64,000 nt of DNA from the NCBI GenBank assembly GCA_964535305.1, contig CAZHTF010000005.1, positions 36,093 through 100,092 on the forward strand, read 5' to 3'. The first letter of the stretch is position 1, and every line of letters starts with the position of its first letter. The notes under the pieces are model-generated. The model saw only the letters and a program-made list of their open reading frames with translations, ran no database searches and was not told the DNA's origin. The DNA comes from CAZHTF01 sp964535305 (lineage in GTDB: Bacteria > Planctomycetota > Phycisphaerae > UBA1845 > Fen-1342). The translations under genes and the position numbers were made by a program. Of this stretch, positions 24,984 to 33,750 are shown piece by piece.

Positions 24984-26315
24984 TCAGGACTTGGTCGCCA
25001 GTTGCAGGCCGAGCTCGGCCAGGCGCGTCTTGATTTCGTTCAGCGAGGTCTGGCCGAAGTTGCGGGCCGCGAGCAATTCCGCCTCGCCCTTCTGGATCAA
25101 ATCCCCGATGGTGATCACGTTCAACCGCTGCAGGCAGCGCCGCGCCCGCACCGAGAGCTCAATCTCGGAAACCGGCTTGGTCAGCACCGCTTCCATCCCC
25201 GGCGGCACCGGGGCGCGTGGCGCCGGCGGCGGCTCGAGGATCGCGATCGGGTCGATCTCGTCAGGCCGCTGACCCAGCCGCAGGCCGCGCTTGGCCAGGG
25301 CGGCCTTTATCTCGGTCAGTGAGGTCTCGCCAAAATTCTTGTATGCCAGCAGCTCTTCTTCCGTCAGTCGGATCAGCTCGCCCAGCGTGTTGACCTTCAT
25401 CTTTTTCAGGCAGTTCCGCGCGCGGACCGAGAGCTCCATATCCGTCAGGGGCGTCTCGAGCACGCGATTGCGCTGCTCGATCCGCTTCTCGCCGGCATCC
25501 TCGACCACCATCTGCCGGCTGCTCTCGACGTCCTGCAGAAACAGCCGCGCCCGCGTGTGGTTCGGGAAGGCATTCAGCACGCGTCGCAGGCACGCGACCG
25601 CGTCGCTGTAGCGATCGCGATCCTCGTACAGTACCGCCAGGTTCAGCAGCGCGTTCACCCGCGCCCGCGGTTGGATTGCAAGCCGCTGATAAAGCTCGAT
25701 CGCGGCTTCGTCCTCGCCCCGCAGATCGTAGAGCCAGGCGCAGCGGAACATCGCGTTCTCGTGATCCGGGTCGAGCGTCAGGGCCTTTTCGTAGGCGTCG
25801 CCGGCTTCGCCGTATTGGCCTTTGCGCTCCAACACCAGTCCGTTGACGTAATGCCATTCGGGGCGATCTTCACCGGCGCGGGCATGCTTGGCAACCGCCT
25901 TGTCCGCCGCGGCCAGGTCGCCGGCGCGGACCTTCAGCGCCGCCAGCTTCATTTCGATATCCAGCGGGTCCCAGCCGTGCTGCGCGGCCTTCTGATACTC
26001 CGTCTCGGCCTCGTCGAGCCGGCCGAGGGCGGCGCAAGCGTGGCCGGCGAAGTAGCGCCGCAGCTTGCCGTCCTTGGCTTTGGCGAAGCTCTCCAGTGCG
26101 GCGCTGTAGCGCCCGAGCAGCACCTGCGCCAGCCCGATCCGCAGCGACTCATCGCGTCCGTCCCCGGCGCGGACCGCGTACTCGCGCGTCAGCGTCTCGA
26201 AGCGCTCGCGGGCCGCGGCGGTCTCGTAGATGGCGCTGCCGAATTGCTCGAGGTGCTCTGGCTCGAGGGCCGGAAGATCGAAGAACGAACTGAGCTCCAA
26301 CGTCGCGTCTGCCAT
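24984..26315 (-). CDS. TPR protein with two RNA polymerase alpha-CTD-like domains
   Basis: A 443-residue cytoplasmic protein. Residues about 50-280 are TPR-like helical repeats (for example KGQYGEAGDAYEKALTLDPDH, RYSDAVACLRRVLNAFPNH). Two copies of the domain that forms the C-terminus of the RNA polymerase alpha subunit follow at about 286-349 (MELSVRARNCLKKMKVNTLGEL, KNFGETSLTEIKAAL) and 378-443 (IELSVRARRCLQRLNVITIGDL, RNFGQTSLNEIKTRL), joined by a proline-rich linker. In alpha these helix-hairpin-helix domains bind UP-element DNA and activators. Proteins of this plan are known from Planctomycetota, without a settled function that I know of. The promoter upstream carries a GTTAGGT element. 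Confidence 0.85.
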   Translation of the reverse strand: MADATLELSSFFDLPALEPEHLEQFGSAIYETAAARERFETLTREYAVRAGDGRDESLRIGLAQVLLGRYSAALESFAKAKDGKLRRYFAGHACAALGRLDEAETEYQKAAQHGWDPLDIEMKLAALKVRAGDLAAADKAVAKHARAGEDRPEWHYVNGLVLERKGQYGEAGDAYEKALTLDPDHENAMFRCAWLYDLRGEDEAAIELYQRLAIQPRARVNALLNLAVLYEDRDRYSDAVACLRRVLNAFPNHTRARLFLQDVESSRQMVVEDAGEKRIEQRNRVLETPLTDMELSVRARNCLKKMKVNTLGELIRLTEEELLAYKNFGETSLTEIKAALAKRGLRLGQRPDEIDPIAILEPPPAPRAPVPPGMEAVLTKPVSEIELSVRARRCLQRLNVITIGDLIQKGEAELLAARNFGQTSLNEIKTRLAELGLQLATKS

Positions 26316-26369
26316 GCCAGCGAATCTCCCGCAGCCGGCGTGTGCGTCGCTGCCGGCGGCAAACTCGCT

Positions 26370-26397
26370 ATAATACCTAACTCACGGCGCGCGGCAA
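26370..26397 (-). promoter_or_regulatory. Promoter of the TPR/alphaCTD gene
   Basis: On the minus strand: TTGCCG (26397-26392), 16-bp spacer, TATTAT (26375-26370). GTTAGG sits directly before the -10, as in the lexA promoter, and the first ten bases GTTAGGTATT equal the start of the recA element. On the plus strand the same bases read TATAAT (26369-26374) without a good -35, a possible -10 for metH. Confidence 0.45.
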
Positions 26398-26450
26398 GCC
26401 GCCGGGGCAGCGCGGCAAGCCGCCGGGGCAGCGCGGTGGGCCGCGGGGTC
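26389..26450. repeat. Three 21-bp direct repeats between the alphaCTD gene and metH
   Basis: Two identical 21-bp units (26389-26409 and 26410-26430), each starting GCGCGGCAAGCC and ending GCCGGGGCA, followed by a degenerate third (26431-26450). Each perfect unit contains the inverted repeat GCGGC-AA-GCCGC. The period is two helical turns. The first copy covers the -35 of the minus-strand promoter. Confidence 0.7.
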
Positions 26451-26493
26451 GCCAGCCGCATTCGTTGCGTACCAGTGATCAAAGGTCGAGCCA

Positions 26494-29400
26494 TTGTCTG
26501 ACCAACGCACCGCGCTGTTCGAGTCTATCTTGGCGCAGCGCGTCGTCATTTTCGACGGCGCCATGGGCACCAGCATTCACGCGCTGGACCTGCCGCTGAG
26601 CGATTACCGCGATCTCGAGAACTGCAATGAGATCCTCAACCTGACCCGCCCTGACGCGATCGCCGGCATCCACAGCAGCTTCTTCGAAGTCGGCTGCGAC
26701 GTCATCGAGACCAACACCTTCGGCGGCATGAAGCATGTGCTGGCCGAGTTCGACCTGGCCGAGCAGACGCACGCGATCAACTTTGCCGCGGCGCAGATCG
26801 CGGTCCGCGCGGCGGCGGCCGCCTCGACCGCGCGTCAGCCGCGCTTTGCCGCCGGCTCGCTCGGGCCGGGCACCAAGCTGGTGACGCTGCGGCAGATCAG
26901 CTACGACGAGCTGTTCGACAGCTATCACGTGCAGTCGCTGGCGCTGCTGCAGGGCGGCGTCGACCTGATGATCATCGAGACTTGCCAGGACATCCTGCAA
27001 TCCAAGTGCGCGATTTACGCCGTGCTCGAAGCCATGCGCAAGACCGGCCGGCGCACGCCGCTGATCGTGCAGGTCACGATGGAAACCACCGGCACGATGC
27101 TGGTGGGCACCGACATCGCGGGCGCACTGACGGCGATCGAAGCTTATCCCGAGGTCGATGTGATCGGGCTGAACTGCGCGACCGGCCCGCAGGAAATGAG
27201 CCCGCACGTCCGCTATCTTGCGGCCAACTGCACGCGCAGGCTCAGCGTGATGCCCAACGCCGGCCTGCCGCAACTGGTCAACGGCCAGCCATACTTCCCG
27301 CTCAGCCCGGAGGAACTGGCCCGCTGGCTGCGCGAATTCGTAATCGTCGACGGGGTCAACATCGTCGGCGGCTGCTGCGGTACCACGCCGCGGCACCTGC
27401 GGGCCGTTGTCCAAACGCTGCGCGGCGCGGAGTCGGCGTCGCCGGCCCGGCGCGCCCCCGCCAGCGAGCCCGCGGTCAGCAGTCTTTACCAGGCCGTTCC
27501 GATGCGGCAGGACAACAGCTTTTTGATCGTGGGCGAGCGCTGCAACACGAACGGCTCGCGCAAATTCAAGCAGCTCCTCGCGGACGCCAACTTCGACGGT
27601 TGCGTAGCGATGGCCCTCGAACAGGTGAAGGAGGAAGGCGCGCACGTCATCGACGTGTGCGTCGACTATGTCGGCCGCGACGGCGTACCCGACATGCACA
27701 ATGTCGTCGAGCGCTTCACGCGCGAAGTCACCGCGCCGCTGATGCTCGACAGCACGCAACTCGATGTGCTCGAGGCCGGCCTGAAGCTCGCCGGCGGAAA
27801 GTGCATCATCAACTCGGTCAACCTCGAGGACGGCGAGGAGAAACTTGCCCGCGTCGCGCGGCTCTGCCGTCAATACGGCGCCGCGGTCGTGGCGCTCACC
27901 ATCGACGAAGACCCGACCGAGGCCATGGCCAAGACCGCCGAGCGCAAGCTGGCGATCGCGACGCGCATCCGCGACCTGCTGGTTGAAAGGCACGGTCTGC
28001 GCGACGAAGACATCTTCTGGGATTGCCTGACATTCCCGATCACCACCGGCAATGATGCCGATCGGCGACTGGGGCTCGAGACGCTCGAGGGCATTCAGCG
28101 CGTGATGCAGCGCTACCCGCGCTGCCAGAGCATCCTCGGCCTGAGCAACATCAGCTTTGGCCTGCAGCCCCTGGCGCGGGTCGTGCTGAATTCCGTCTTT
28201 CTGCACGAGGCCCGCCAGCGCGGCCTGACTGCGGCCATCGTGCACGCCGGGAAAATCCTGCCGCGCACGCAGATCAGCGACGACCGCTGGAACGCCGCCC
28301 TTGATCTGATCTACGACCGCCGCGAGCAGGGCGACCCACTGACGCGCTTCATCGGATTCTTCGGCGAAGGCGAGCAGCTCACCGGCAAGCAAAAGCTCGC
28401 GGAACTGCCGATCGAGGAGCGCTTGCGGCAGCGCATCATTGACGGCAACCGCGTCGGGCTTGAGGCCGACCTGGAGCAGGCCCGCGCCCGCTACGCCCCG
28501 CTTGAAATCGTCAACACGTTCCTGCTCGACGGCATGAAGGTCGTGGGCGAGCTCTTCGGCAGCGGCCAGATGCAGTTGCCATTCGTGCTCAAGTCGGCAG
28601 AAGCCATGAAGGCCGCGGTCGCCGCGCTCGAGCCCTTCATGGAGAAATCTTCGGGCGCGTCGCGCGGCAAGATCGTGCTGGCGACCGTCCGCGGCGACGT
28701 GCACGACATCGGCAAGAACCTGGTCGACATCATCCTGAGCAACAATGGATACACGGTCTACAACCTGGGCATCAAGCAGCCGGTCGCGAACGTGATCAGC
28801 GCGTTGCGTGCGCATGCGGCGGACGCGATCGGCCTGAGCGGCCTGCTGGTCAAGAGCACGCTGGTGATGCGCGACGATCTGCACGTGTTGAACGAGCAGC
28901 AGATCAGCGTGCCGGTCATCCTGGGCGGCGCGGCGCTCACCCGCCGCTACGTCGAAGACGAGCTGCGGCAGATCTACAAGGGCCAGCTTTTCTACGCCAA
29001 GGACGCGTTTGAGGGTCTGCACCTGATGGGGCAGATCGTGGACCAAGCGCGCGATGCCCAACCGCGCTCAGCCGCGGCAGCGAGCAGCGAGCGCCCCGCG
29101 GCGACGCCAGCGCTCGCGGCGGCGGGCAGTGCAGGTCGCGCCGAAGACGCGCGGACCGAGAGCGTGCTGGGCGCGCCCGTCAACGGCGACGATGCGCGGC
29201 CCGCGCCCACTGGCAACGACATCGCGCGCGGCGCGCCAGGCGCGCACGCATCGGCGGCGGCAGGCGCCCGACCGCTGAAGAATCTCGAACTCGAGCTGGA
29301 GCAGCGCTTCGGCCTGGTCAGCATTGGCGATACGGAAGACGCGGACCTCCAGGCTGCCGAAGCGAGCGGCGCTGGCTCCGCCCCGGCCGCGCCCAGCAGT

Positions 29401-30342
29401 CACCCGCGGCGCAGCCCTCGTGCGCCGCGCTCTGAGATGACGTATTTGCATGCGGTTCCCGCGCCGCCATTCTGGGGGGCGCGCGTGGTGGAATCGATCC
29501 CGCTGCGGGCCGTGCTCGCGTATCTCAACGAAGTCATGCTGTTCCAGGTGCAGTGGGCTTTTCGCAAGAAGGGCCGCACGCCCGAGCAGTTCAAGCGCTA
29601 CATCGACCTCGAAGTGCGGCCGATCTATCGCGAGCTGGTTGAGCGCTGCGAGCGCGAGCGGATCATCACGCCCGCCGCGATCTACGGCTATTGGCCATGC
29701 AACAGCGAGGGCGACGACCTGATCGTCTACGCGCCCGACGCGGATCGGCCGCCGCTGCACGACGCGCTCGACGCGCGATCGCATGCGCGCAGCGCCGAGC
29801 AGCGCTCGGCGGCATTGGCCATCCCGCCGCGCGAACCGCTGCGCGCCCTGGCCCGCTTCACATTTCCGCGCCAAAGCAAGCCGCCATTCTGGTGCCTGTC
29901 GGATTTCTGGCGTCCGGTCGAGCAAGGCGTGGATGTGGTTGCGTTTCAGATTGTGACCGCGGGTCGCAACGTGAGCGAGGTGGCGCGGGATTGGTTCGCG
30001 CGCAACGAGTATCAGCAGTACTTGTTTCTGCATGGGCTGGGCGTCGAGACGGCCGAGGCTGCCGCCGAGTACATCCACAAGCAGGTGCGGATGCAGCTGG
30101 GCGTCGCCGGGCAGGACGCGCGTGAAATTCCGCGGCTGTTTCAGCAGGGGTATCAGGGCAGCCGCTACAGCTTTGGCTATCCGGCGTGTCCGCGGCTGGA
30201 GGATCAGGCACGGCTGATGGAGCTGCTGGAGCCCGGGCGCATCGGCATTACGCTCAGCGAGGAATTCCAGCTCGATCCGGAGCAGTCGACCAGCGCGATC
30301 GTGGCGTATCACCCGGCGGCGCGCTACTTCAACGTACGCTGA
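26494..30342 (+). CDS. metH: Cobalamin-dependent methionine synthase
   Basis: A 1282-residue enzyme that methylates homocysteine using 5-methyltetrahydrofolate and methylcobalamin. Domains: homocysteine-binding barrel (about 10-310; zinc cysteines in GLNCATGP near 227 and GGCCGTTPRH near 293); pterin-binding barrel (about 340-620; NSFLIVGERCNTNGSRKF); cap and B12 domain (about 650-850; cobalt ligand His737 in RGDVHDIGKN); and the AdoMet reactivation domain (about 985-1282; RYSFGYPACPRLEDQ). All four modules are present, so it can be self-reactivated. An Ala/Pro/Arg-rich linker of about 130 residues (850-980) separates B12 and activation domains, longer than usual. It starts at TTG 26494. Divergent from the TPR/alphaCTD gene; no cobalamin riboswitch was recognised. 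Confidence 0.96.
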   Translation: MSDQRTALFESILAQRVVIFDGAMGTSIHALDLPLSDYRDLENCNEILNLTRPDAIAGIHSSFFEVGCDVIETNTFGGMKHVLAEFDLAEQTHAINFAAAQIAVRAAAAASTARQPRFAAGSLGPGTKLVTLRQISYDELFDSYHVQSLALLQGGVDLMIIETCQDILQSKCAIYAVLEAMRKTGRRTPLIVQVTMETTGTMLVGTDIAGALTAIEAYPEVDVIGLNCATGPQEMSPHVRYLAANCTRRLSVMPNAGLPQLVNGQPYFPLSPEELARWLREFVIVDGVNIVGGCCGTTPRHLRAVVQTLRGAESASPARRAPASEPAVSSLYQAVPMRQDNSFLIVGERCNTNGSRKFKQLLADANFDGCVAMALEQVKEEGAHVIDVCVDYVGRDGVPDMHNVVERFTREVTAPLMLDSTQLDVLEAGLKLAGGKCIINSVNLEDGEEKLARVARLCRQYGAAVVALTIDEDPTEAMAKTAERKLAIATRIRDLLVERHGLRDEDIFWDCLTFPITTGNDADRRLGLETLEGIQRVMQRYPRCQSILGLSNISFGLQPLARVVLNSVFLHEARQRGLTAAIVHAGKILPRTQISDDRWNAALDLIYDRREQGDPLTRFIGFFGEGEQLTGKQKLAELPIEERLRQRIIDGNRVGLEADLEQARARYAPLEIVNTFLLDGMKVVGELFGSGQMQLPFVLKSAEAMKAAVAALEPFMEKSSGASRGKIVLATVRGDVHDIGKNLVDIILSNNGYTVYNLGIKQPVANVISALRAHAADAIGLSGLLVKSTLVMRDDLHVLNEQQISVPVILGGAALTRRYVEDELRQIYKGQLFYAKDAFEGLHLMGQIVDQARDAQPRSAAAASSERPAATPALAAAGSAGRAEDARTESVLGAPVNGDDARPAPTGNDIARGAPGAHASAAAGARPLKNLELELEQRFGLVSIGDTEDADLQAAEASGAGSAPAAPSSHPRRSPRAPRSEMTYLHAVPAPPFWGARVVESIPLRAVLAYLNEVMLFQVQWAFRKKGRTPEQFKRYIDLEVRPIYRELVERCERERIITPAAIYGYWPCNSEGDDLIVYAPDADRPPLHDALDARSHARSAEQRSAALAIPPREPLRALARFTFPRQSKPPFWCLSDFWRPVEQGVDVVAFQIVTAGRNVSEVARDWFARNEYQQYLFLHGLGVETAEAAAEYIHKQVRMQLGVAGQDAREIPRLFQQGYQGSRYSFGYPACPRLEDQARLMELLEPGRIGITLSEEFQLDPEQSTSAIVAYHPAARYFNVR

Positions 30343-30389
30343 CTCGTCGCGACGGTCACACGCGCCGCGCGCTGCGCGGGACGCTTCAC

Positions 30390-31481
30390 TCAGCGCCCCT
30401 TCGAGAAGAACGCCTTGATGCTGTCGTAGATGTCGTCCTTGGTGTTCACGCGCGAAGTCACCATGTTCTCCGCGTCCGCCAGTTGCTCGCGAAGCACATT
30501 GATGAAATTCCCGCTGCCATAGGCGCTGGCCACCTGGCAATACCCAAACTGGTTGCTGCGCGGCATGAGCTGCTCGCGCAGCAGCTTGCAGCATTCGCGC
30601 GAGTCGGATTCGCTCGAATTGTCGCCGTCGGAGAAGTGAAACAGATACACGTTCCACTCATCCGGGGCGTAGTGCCGGTCGAGCAGCTCGCGGCAGCAGC
30701 GGAACGCGCTGGAGATCTTCGTGCCGCCGTCTTCGCGCAGATGGAAGAACGTCTCGCGATCGACTTCCTTCGCGTTCACATCGTGCACGATGTAGCGGCT
30801 CTCGATGCCGTCGTAATTCCGCCGCAGCCAGGCGTCGATCCAGAACGCCTCGAGCCGCACCAGCTCCTTCTGCTCGTGTCCCATCGAGCCGGAGACGTCC
30901 ATCATGTAGACGATGACGGCGTTGGACTGCGGATTGCGGATCGGCTTCCAGGAACGGTAAACCTTGTCGCGCCGCTCGAAGACGATCGACGGATCGGCCG
31001 GGTCGTACGCGCCGGTCATGATCATCCGCCGCAGTGCCCGGCGAAACGTGCGCTTGAAATGCCGCAGCGATTCCGGCCCAGTCTGGCGGACGCTGCTGTA
31101 GCGGTCCTTGGTGCTGGTGATGTTGTGGCGGCCCTTGGGCTGGATTCGTGGGAGCTGCAGCTCTTCACCCAGGATGTCAGCCAGCTCATCGAGCGAGACA
31201 TCGACCTCGAGCAGGTGCCGGCCGGGCTCTTCGCCGCCCATGCCGTTGCCCTCGCCCACGTTCTGCCCGGGCTGGCCTTCGCCCTGGCCGACGCCGGCGT
31301 CATTGTTGTCGCCGTAGCGGAAATGCGGCAGGTCGATGCCGCGGACGGGGATGCTGATCAGGTGCTTGCCTTCTTTGCCGATCAGCTCGCCGCGCGTGAG
31401 GAATTTCCGCAAGTCGCCGCGGATTTTTCCGCGCACGATCTGCCGGAAGCGCTGATGGTCTTTCTCGATCTTCTGGACCAT
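30390..31481 (-). CDS. YeaH/YhbH family protein (DUF444)
   Basis: A 363-residue DUF444 protein. The N-terminus has VQKIEKDHQRFRQIVRGKIR, then a glycine-rich stretch GVGQGEGQPGQNVGEGNGMGG (seen in parts), LRRMIMTGAYDP, and a von Willebrand A-type domain with the MIDAS motif VIVYMMDVSGSMGHEQK followed by IVHDVNAKEVDRETFFHLREDGGTKISSAF. In other bacteria these proteins are encoded with PrkA kinase and SpoVR and act in stress adaptation; neither partner is present in this window. Upstream, a 7-bp inverted repeat TATCGGC/GCCGATA lies at 31533-31561. Convergent with metH across 47 bp. Confidence 0.92.
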   Translation of the reverse strand: MVQKIEKDHQRFRQIVRGKIRGDLRKFLTRGELIGKEGKHLISIPVRGIDLPHFRYGDNNDAGVGQGEGQPGQNVGEGNGMGGEEPGRHLLEVDVSLDELADILGEELQLPRIQPKGRHNITSTKDRYSSVRQTGPESLRHFKRTFRRALRRMIMTGAYDPADPSIVFERRDKVYRSWKPIRNPQSNAVIVYMMDVSGSMGHEQKELVRLEAFWIDAWLRRNYDGIESRYIVHDVNAKEVDRETFFHLREDGGTKISSAFRCCRELLDRHYAPDEWNVYLFHFSDGDNSSESDSRECCKLLREQLMPRSNQFGYCQVASAYGSGNFINVLREQLADAENMVTSRVNTKDDIYDSIKAFFSKGR

Positions 31482-31532
31482 GGTTTCGCCTGGAGATTCT
31501 ACGCAGCGCCGCGCGATGGTTCGAGCAGTCTT

Positions 31533-31561
31533 ATCGGCCGATTTTTCGCGAGAGCCGATAT
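31533..31561. promoter_or_regulatory. Inverted repeat upstream of the DUF444 gene
   Basis: TATCGGC and GCCGATA, perfect 7-bp arms with a 15-bp spacer, 52-80 bp before the DUF444 start. The minus strand also reads GCCGATAA here, the sigma-28 -10 consensus, but without a TAAA element 15 bp upstream. Could be an operator; unproven. Confidence 0.3.
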
Positions 31562-31692
31562 TCGTCGCCGGGCGCGGCGTTCAGCCCCCGGAATTTCGCT
31601 TTCCGCATCACGCGCCGTGGTTCGCAGGATCGAACTTGCGCGGCTCGCGCGACCTGCGGACAGGCGACTTGCGCAGCGCCCGGCGCAGGCCC

Positions 31693-33609
31693 TCAGTGCG
31701 CCGCAGGCGAGCGATACAACGCGACATACAGCGGGCAGCGGGCCAGCAGCTCCGCGTGCGTGCCGATATCCACAATCATCCCGGCGTCCATCACCACCAG
31801 CCGATCCGCCATCTCCATCACCGTGTGCCGGTGCGCGATCAGAAACGTGGTCTTGCCGCGGCGCAGCTCGTGCAGCGCCGCGTGAATCTTCTGTTCGCTC
31901 TCGGCGTCGATCTCGCTGGTGGCTTCGTCGAAAATCAGGATCGACGCCGGCTTCAGAAACGCCCGCGCAATCGCGATCCGCTGCCGCTGACCGCCTGAAA
32001 TGCTCGTGCCAAATTCGCCCAGCGTGGTCTCATACTGCTGCGGCCACTGCTCGATGAACTCGGCGGCGAACGCGCGGCGGGCCGCGTCGCGCACCGCGTC
32101 CGCGCTCGCCTGCGGCGCGCCGTAGGCGATGTTCTCGCGCACGCTGCGGGCGAAAATCACCGGACGCTGCGAGACGATCGCGATCTCCTCGCGCAGCCCG
32201 CGCAGACTCATCCGCCGCACATCGACGCCGTCAATGCTGATGCGGCCGCTCTGCGGCTCGAGCAGCCGCGGCAGCAGCTTCATCAGCGTGCTCTTGCCGC
32301 TGCCGTTGGGCCCGACAATCGCGATGCACTCGCCCGGCTGCACGCGCAGCGACAAATCCTGCAGCGCGGCGGGCGCGGCGGGCGAATAGCGGAAGCCCAC
32401 GCCGGCGAATTCAACCGTTCGCGGCGACGCCGGCTGCAGTGGCCGCGCGCGGGAATGCAGCGTTTCGTCGGGCTGTTCGAGAAATGCAAAGATGCGGTCG
32501 GTCGCGGCCCCGGCCCGCTGCACGATGTTGTACACATTCGCGATCTTGCGGATCGGGTCGAGCATCGCCGAGAGCAACACCACCATGGTCATGAAATGTG
32601 CCGGGTCGATCTCGCCCTGAAACGTGCGCGACGCCAGCCAGACCACACCCGCCGATGCGATCAGCACCCCGCTGACTTCGATCAGCGGCGAACTGAAGGC
32701 CTCGATCCAAGCCAGGCGATTTTGCTGAACCAGCATGCGGCGTTCGAGCTGCCACATGCGCTTGCGCTCGCGGCGCTGCTGGGCGTAGCCCTTGACCACG
32801 TCGATGCCCTGCAGCGACTCTTCCAGCGCGCCGAGCATGTGACCGTAGCCCTGCAACAGCCGGACCGTGGCTTTGCGGACCTTTCGACCAAAGTACCAGA
32901 GCACGGCCACCGCCACCGGAACGATCGCCAGCACGATCAGCGTCAGCCGCCAATCGAGGATCAGTGCGACACCCAGCACGCAGACGGCCTTCAGCGGCTC
33001 GCGCGCCACTTTTCCGAACAGCGTGGTGATGCCCAGGAAGACTTCGCGTACGTCGGAAAGAAACTGGCTGACCCGCGCCGAATGCTCCTGCGTCACCTCG
33101 CTCATCGGCACATGCAGCGACTTGCGGTACATCCGCCGCCGCACGTCCATGATCGCGCGGTTCGATGCGTACAGCACCAGGTATTGCGACACACAGCGCA
33201 GCGCGTTGCCCACCAGGTTCAGCCCCAGCAGCACAGTCAGCAGCGCGAAGAGCGTTTGCATTCGCGCGGCGGCGCTATTCTCCGCGGGCAGCCAGGCCGC
33301 CAGCCAGCGCAGCAGCGGCGCCCAGGTCTCGCTGACCTGCGCGGCGCGCAACATCAGCCAGCCATGCAGCGGTTCGCTGCCGATCACCACTTTCAGCACC
33401 GGCAGCAAGCCGCTTAGGCTGGCGGCGTACGTCAACGCTACGCCGACGCCCAGAACCACGCCCAGCAGCATCACGCGCCGATGCGGCCAGACAATCTGAA
33501 GCATGCGCCAGACCGTCGAGACGGCGGCGGGCTTGGGCGCGGCCACCGCACGACTGGCGGACAGACGCGTGGCGACGGGGGCGTCGGTGTATAAGACTTT
33601 TTCGCTCAT
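31693..33609 (-). CDS. ABC exporter, fused permease and ATPase (MsbA-like)
   Basis: A 638-residue half-transporter with six predicted membrane helices (about residues 45-360) followed by an ATPase domain: Walker A IVGPNGSGKST, Q-loop IVSQRPVIF, signature ISGGQRQRIAIARAF, Walker B ILIFDEATSEID and the H-loop FLIAHRHTVM. It works as a dimer exporting lipids, drugs or peptides; the substrate cannot be read from sequence. Long loop between helices 1 and 2 (about 75-125) is somewhat larger than in MsbA. No peptidase C39 domain and no adjacent periplasmic adaptor gene, so a lipid or drug exporter is more likely than a bacteriocin exporter. Confidence 0.92.
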   Translation of the reverse strand: MSEKVLYTDAPVATRLSASRAVAAPKPAAVSTVWRMLQIVWPHRRVMLLGVVLGVGVALTYAASLSGLLPVLKVVIGSEPLHGWLMLRAAQVSETWAPLLRWLAAWLPAENSAAARMQTLFALLTVLLGLNLVGNALRCVSQYLVLYASNRAIMDVRRRMYRKSLHVPMSEVTQEHSARVSQFLSDVREVFLGITTLFGKVAREPLKAVCVLGVALILDWRLTLIVLAIVPVAVAVLWYFGRKVRKATVRLLQGYGHMLGALEESLQGIDVVKGYAQQRRERKRMWQLERRMLVQQNRLAWIEAFSSPLIEVSGVLIASAGVVWLASRTFQGEIDPAHFMTMVVLLSAMLDPIRKIANVYNIVQRAGAATDRIFAFLEQPDETLHSRARPLQPASPRTVEFAGVGFRYSPAAPAALQDLSLRVQPGECIAIVGPNGSGKSTLMKLLPRLLEPQSGRISIDGVDVRRMSLRGLREEIAIVSQRPVIFARSVRENIAYGAPQASADAVRDAARRAFAAEFIEQWPQQYETTLGEFGTSISGGQRQRIAIARAFLKPASILIFDEATSEIDAESEQKIHAALHELRRGKTTFLIAHRHTVMEMADRLVVMDAGMIVDIGTHAELLARCPLYVALYRSPAAH

Positions 33610-33750
33610 TGAGTTACGCGCGGCGGCCGGCCGATTGCGACCGCCGCGCCACGATAGCCGGCATCGCGAACGGGTGCAACGGACCGCGGCCGCGCGGCAG
33701 CCCGCTGCGCAGCCCGCGACAAATGCGCGCGAAGATCGCGCCGCCGCAGC

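Noticed and set aside
26316..26493. Cobalamin or SAM riboswitch before metH
   Set aside because: The leader is about 110 nt at most and is filled by 21-bp repeats; no B12-box or SAM-aptamer motif was recognised.
26479..29061. An 860-codon open frame on the minus strand
   Set aside because: Antisense to metH, whose zinc, B12 and pterin motifs are clear. The product is low-information His/Gln/Arg-rich shadow.
31533..31561. Sigma-28 promoter (GCCGATAA) for the DUF444 gene
   Set aside because: The -10 is perfect but the required TAAA 15 bp upstream is absent; the sequence is better explained by the inverted repeat.
30186..32057. A 623-codon open frame on the plus strand
   Set aside because: Antisense to the DUF444 gene and the end of the ABC exporter, both with intact motifs.
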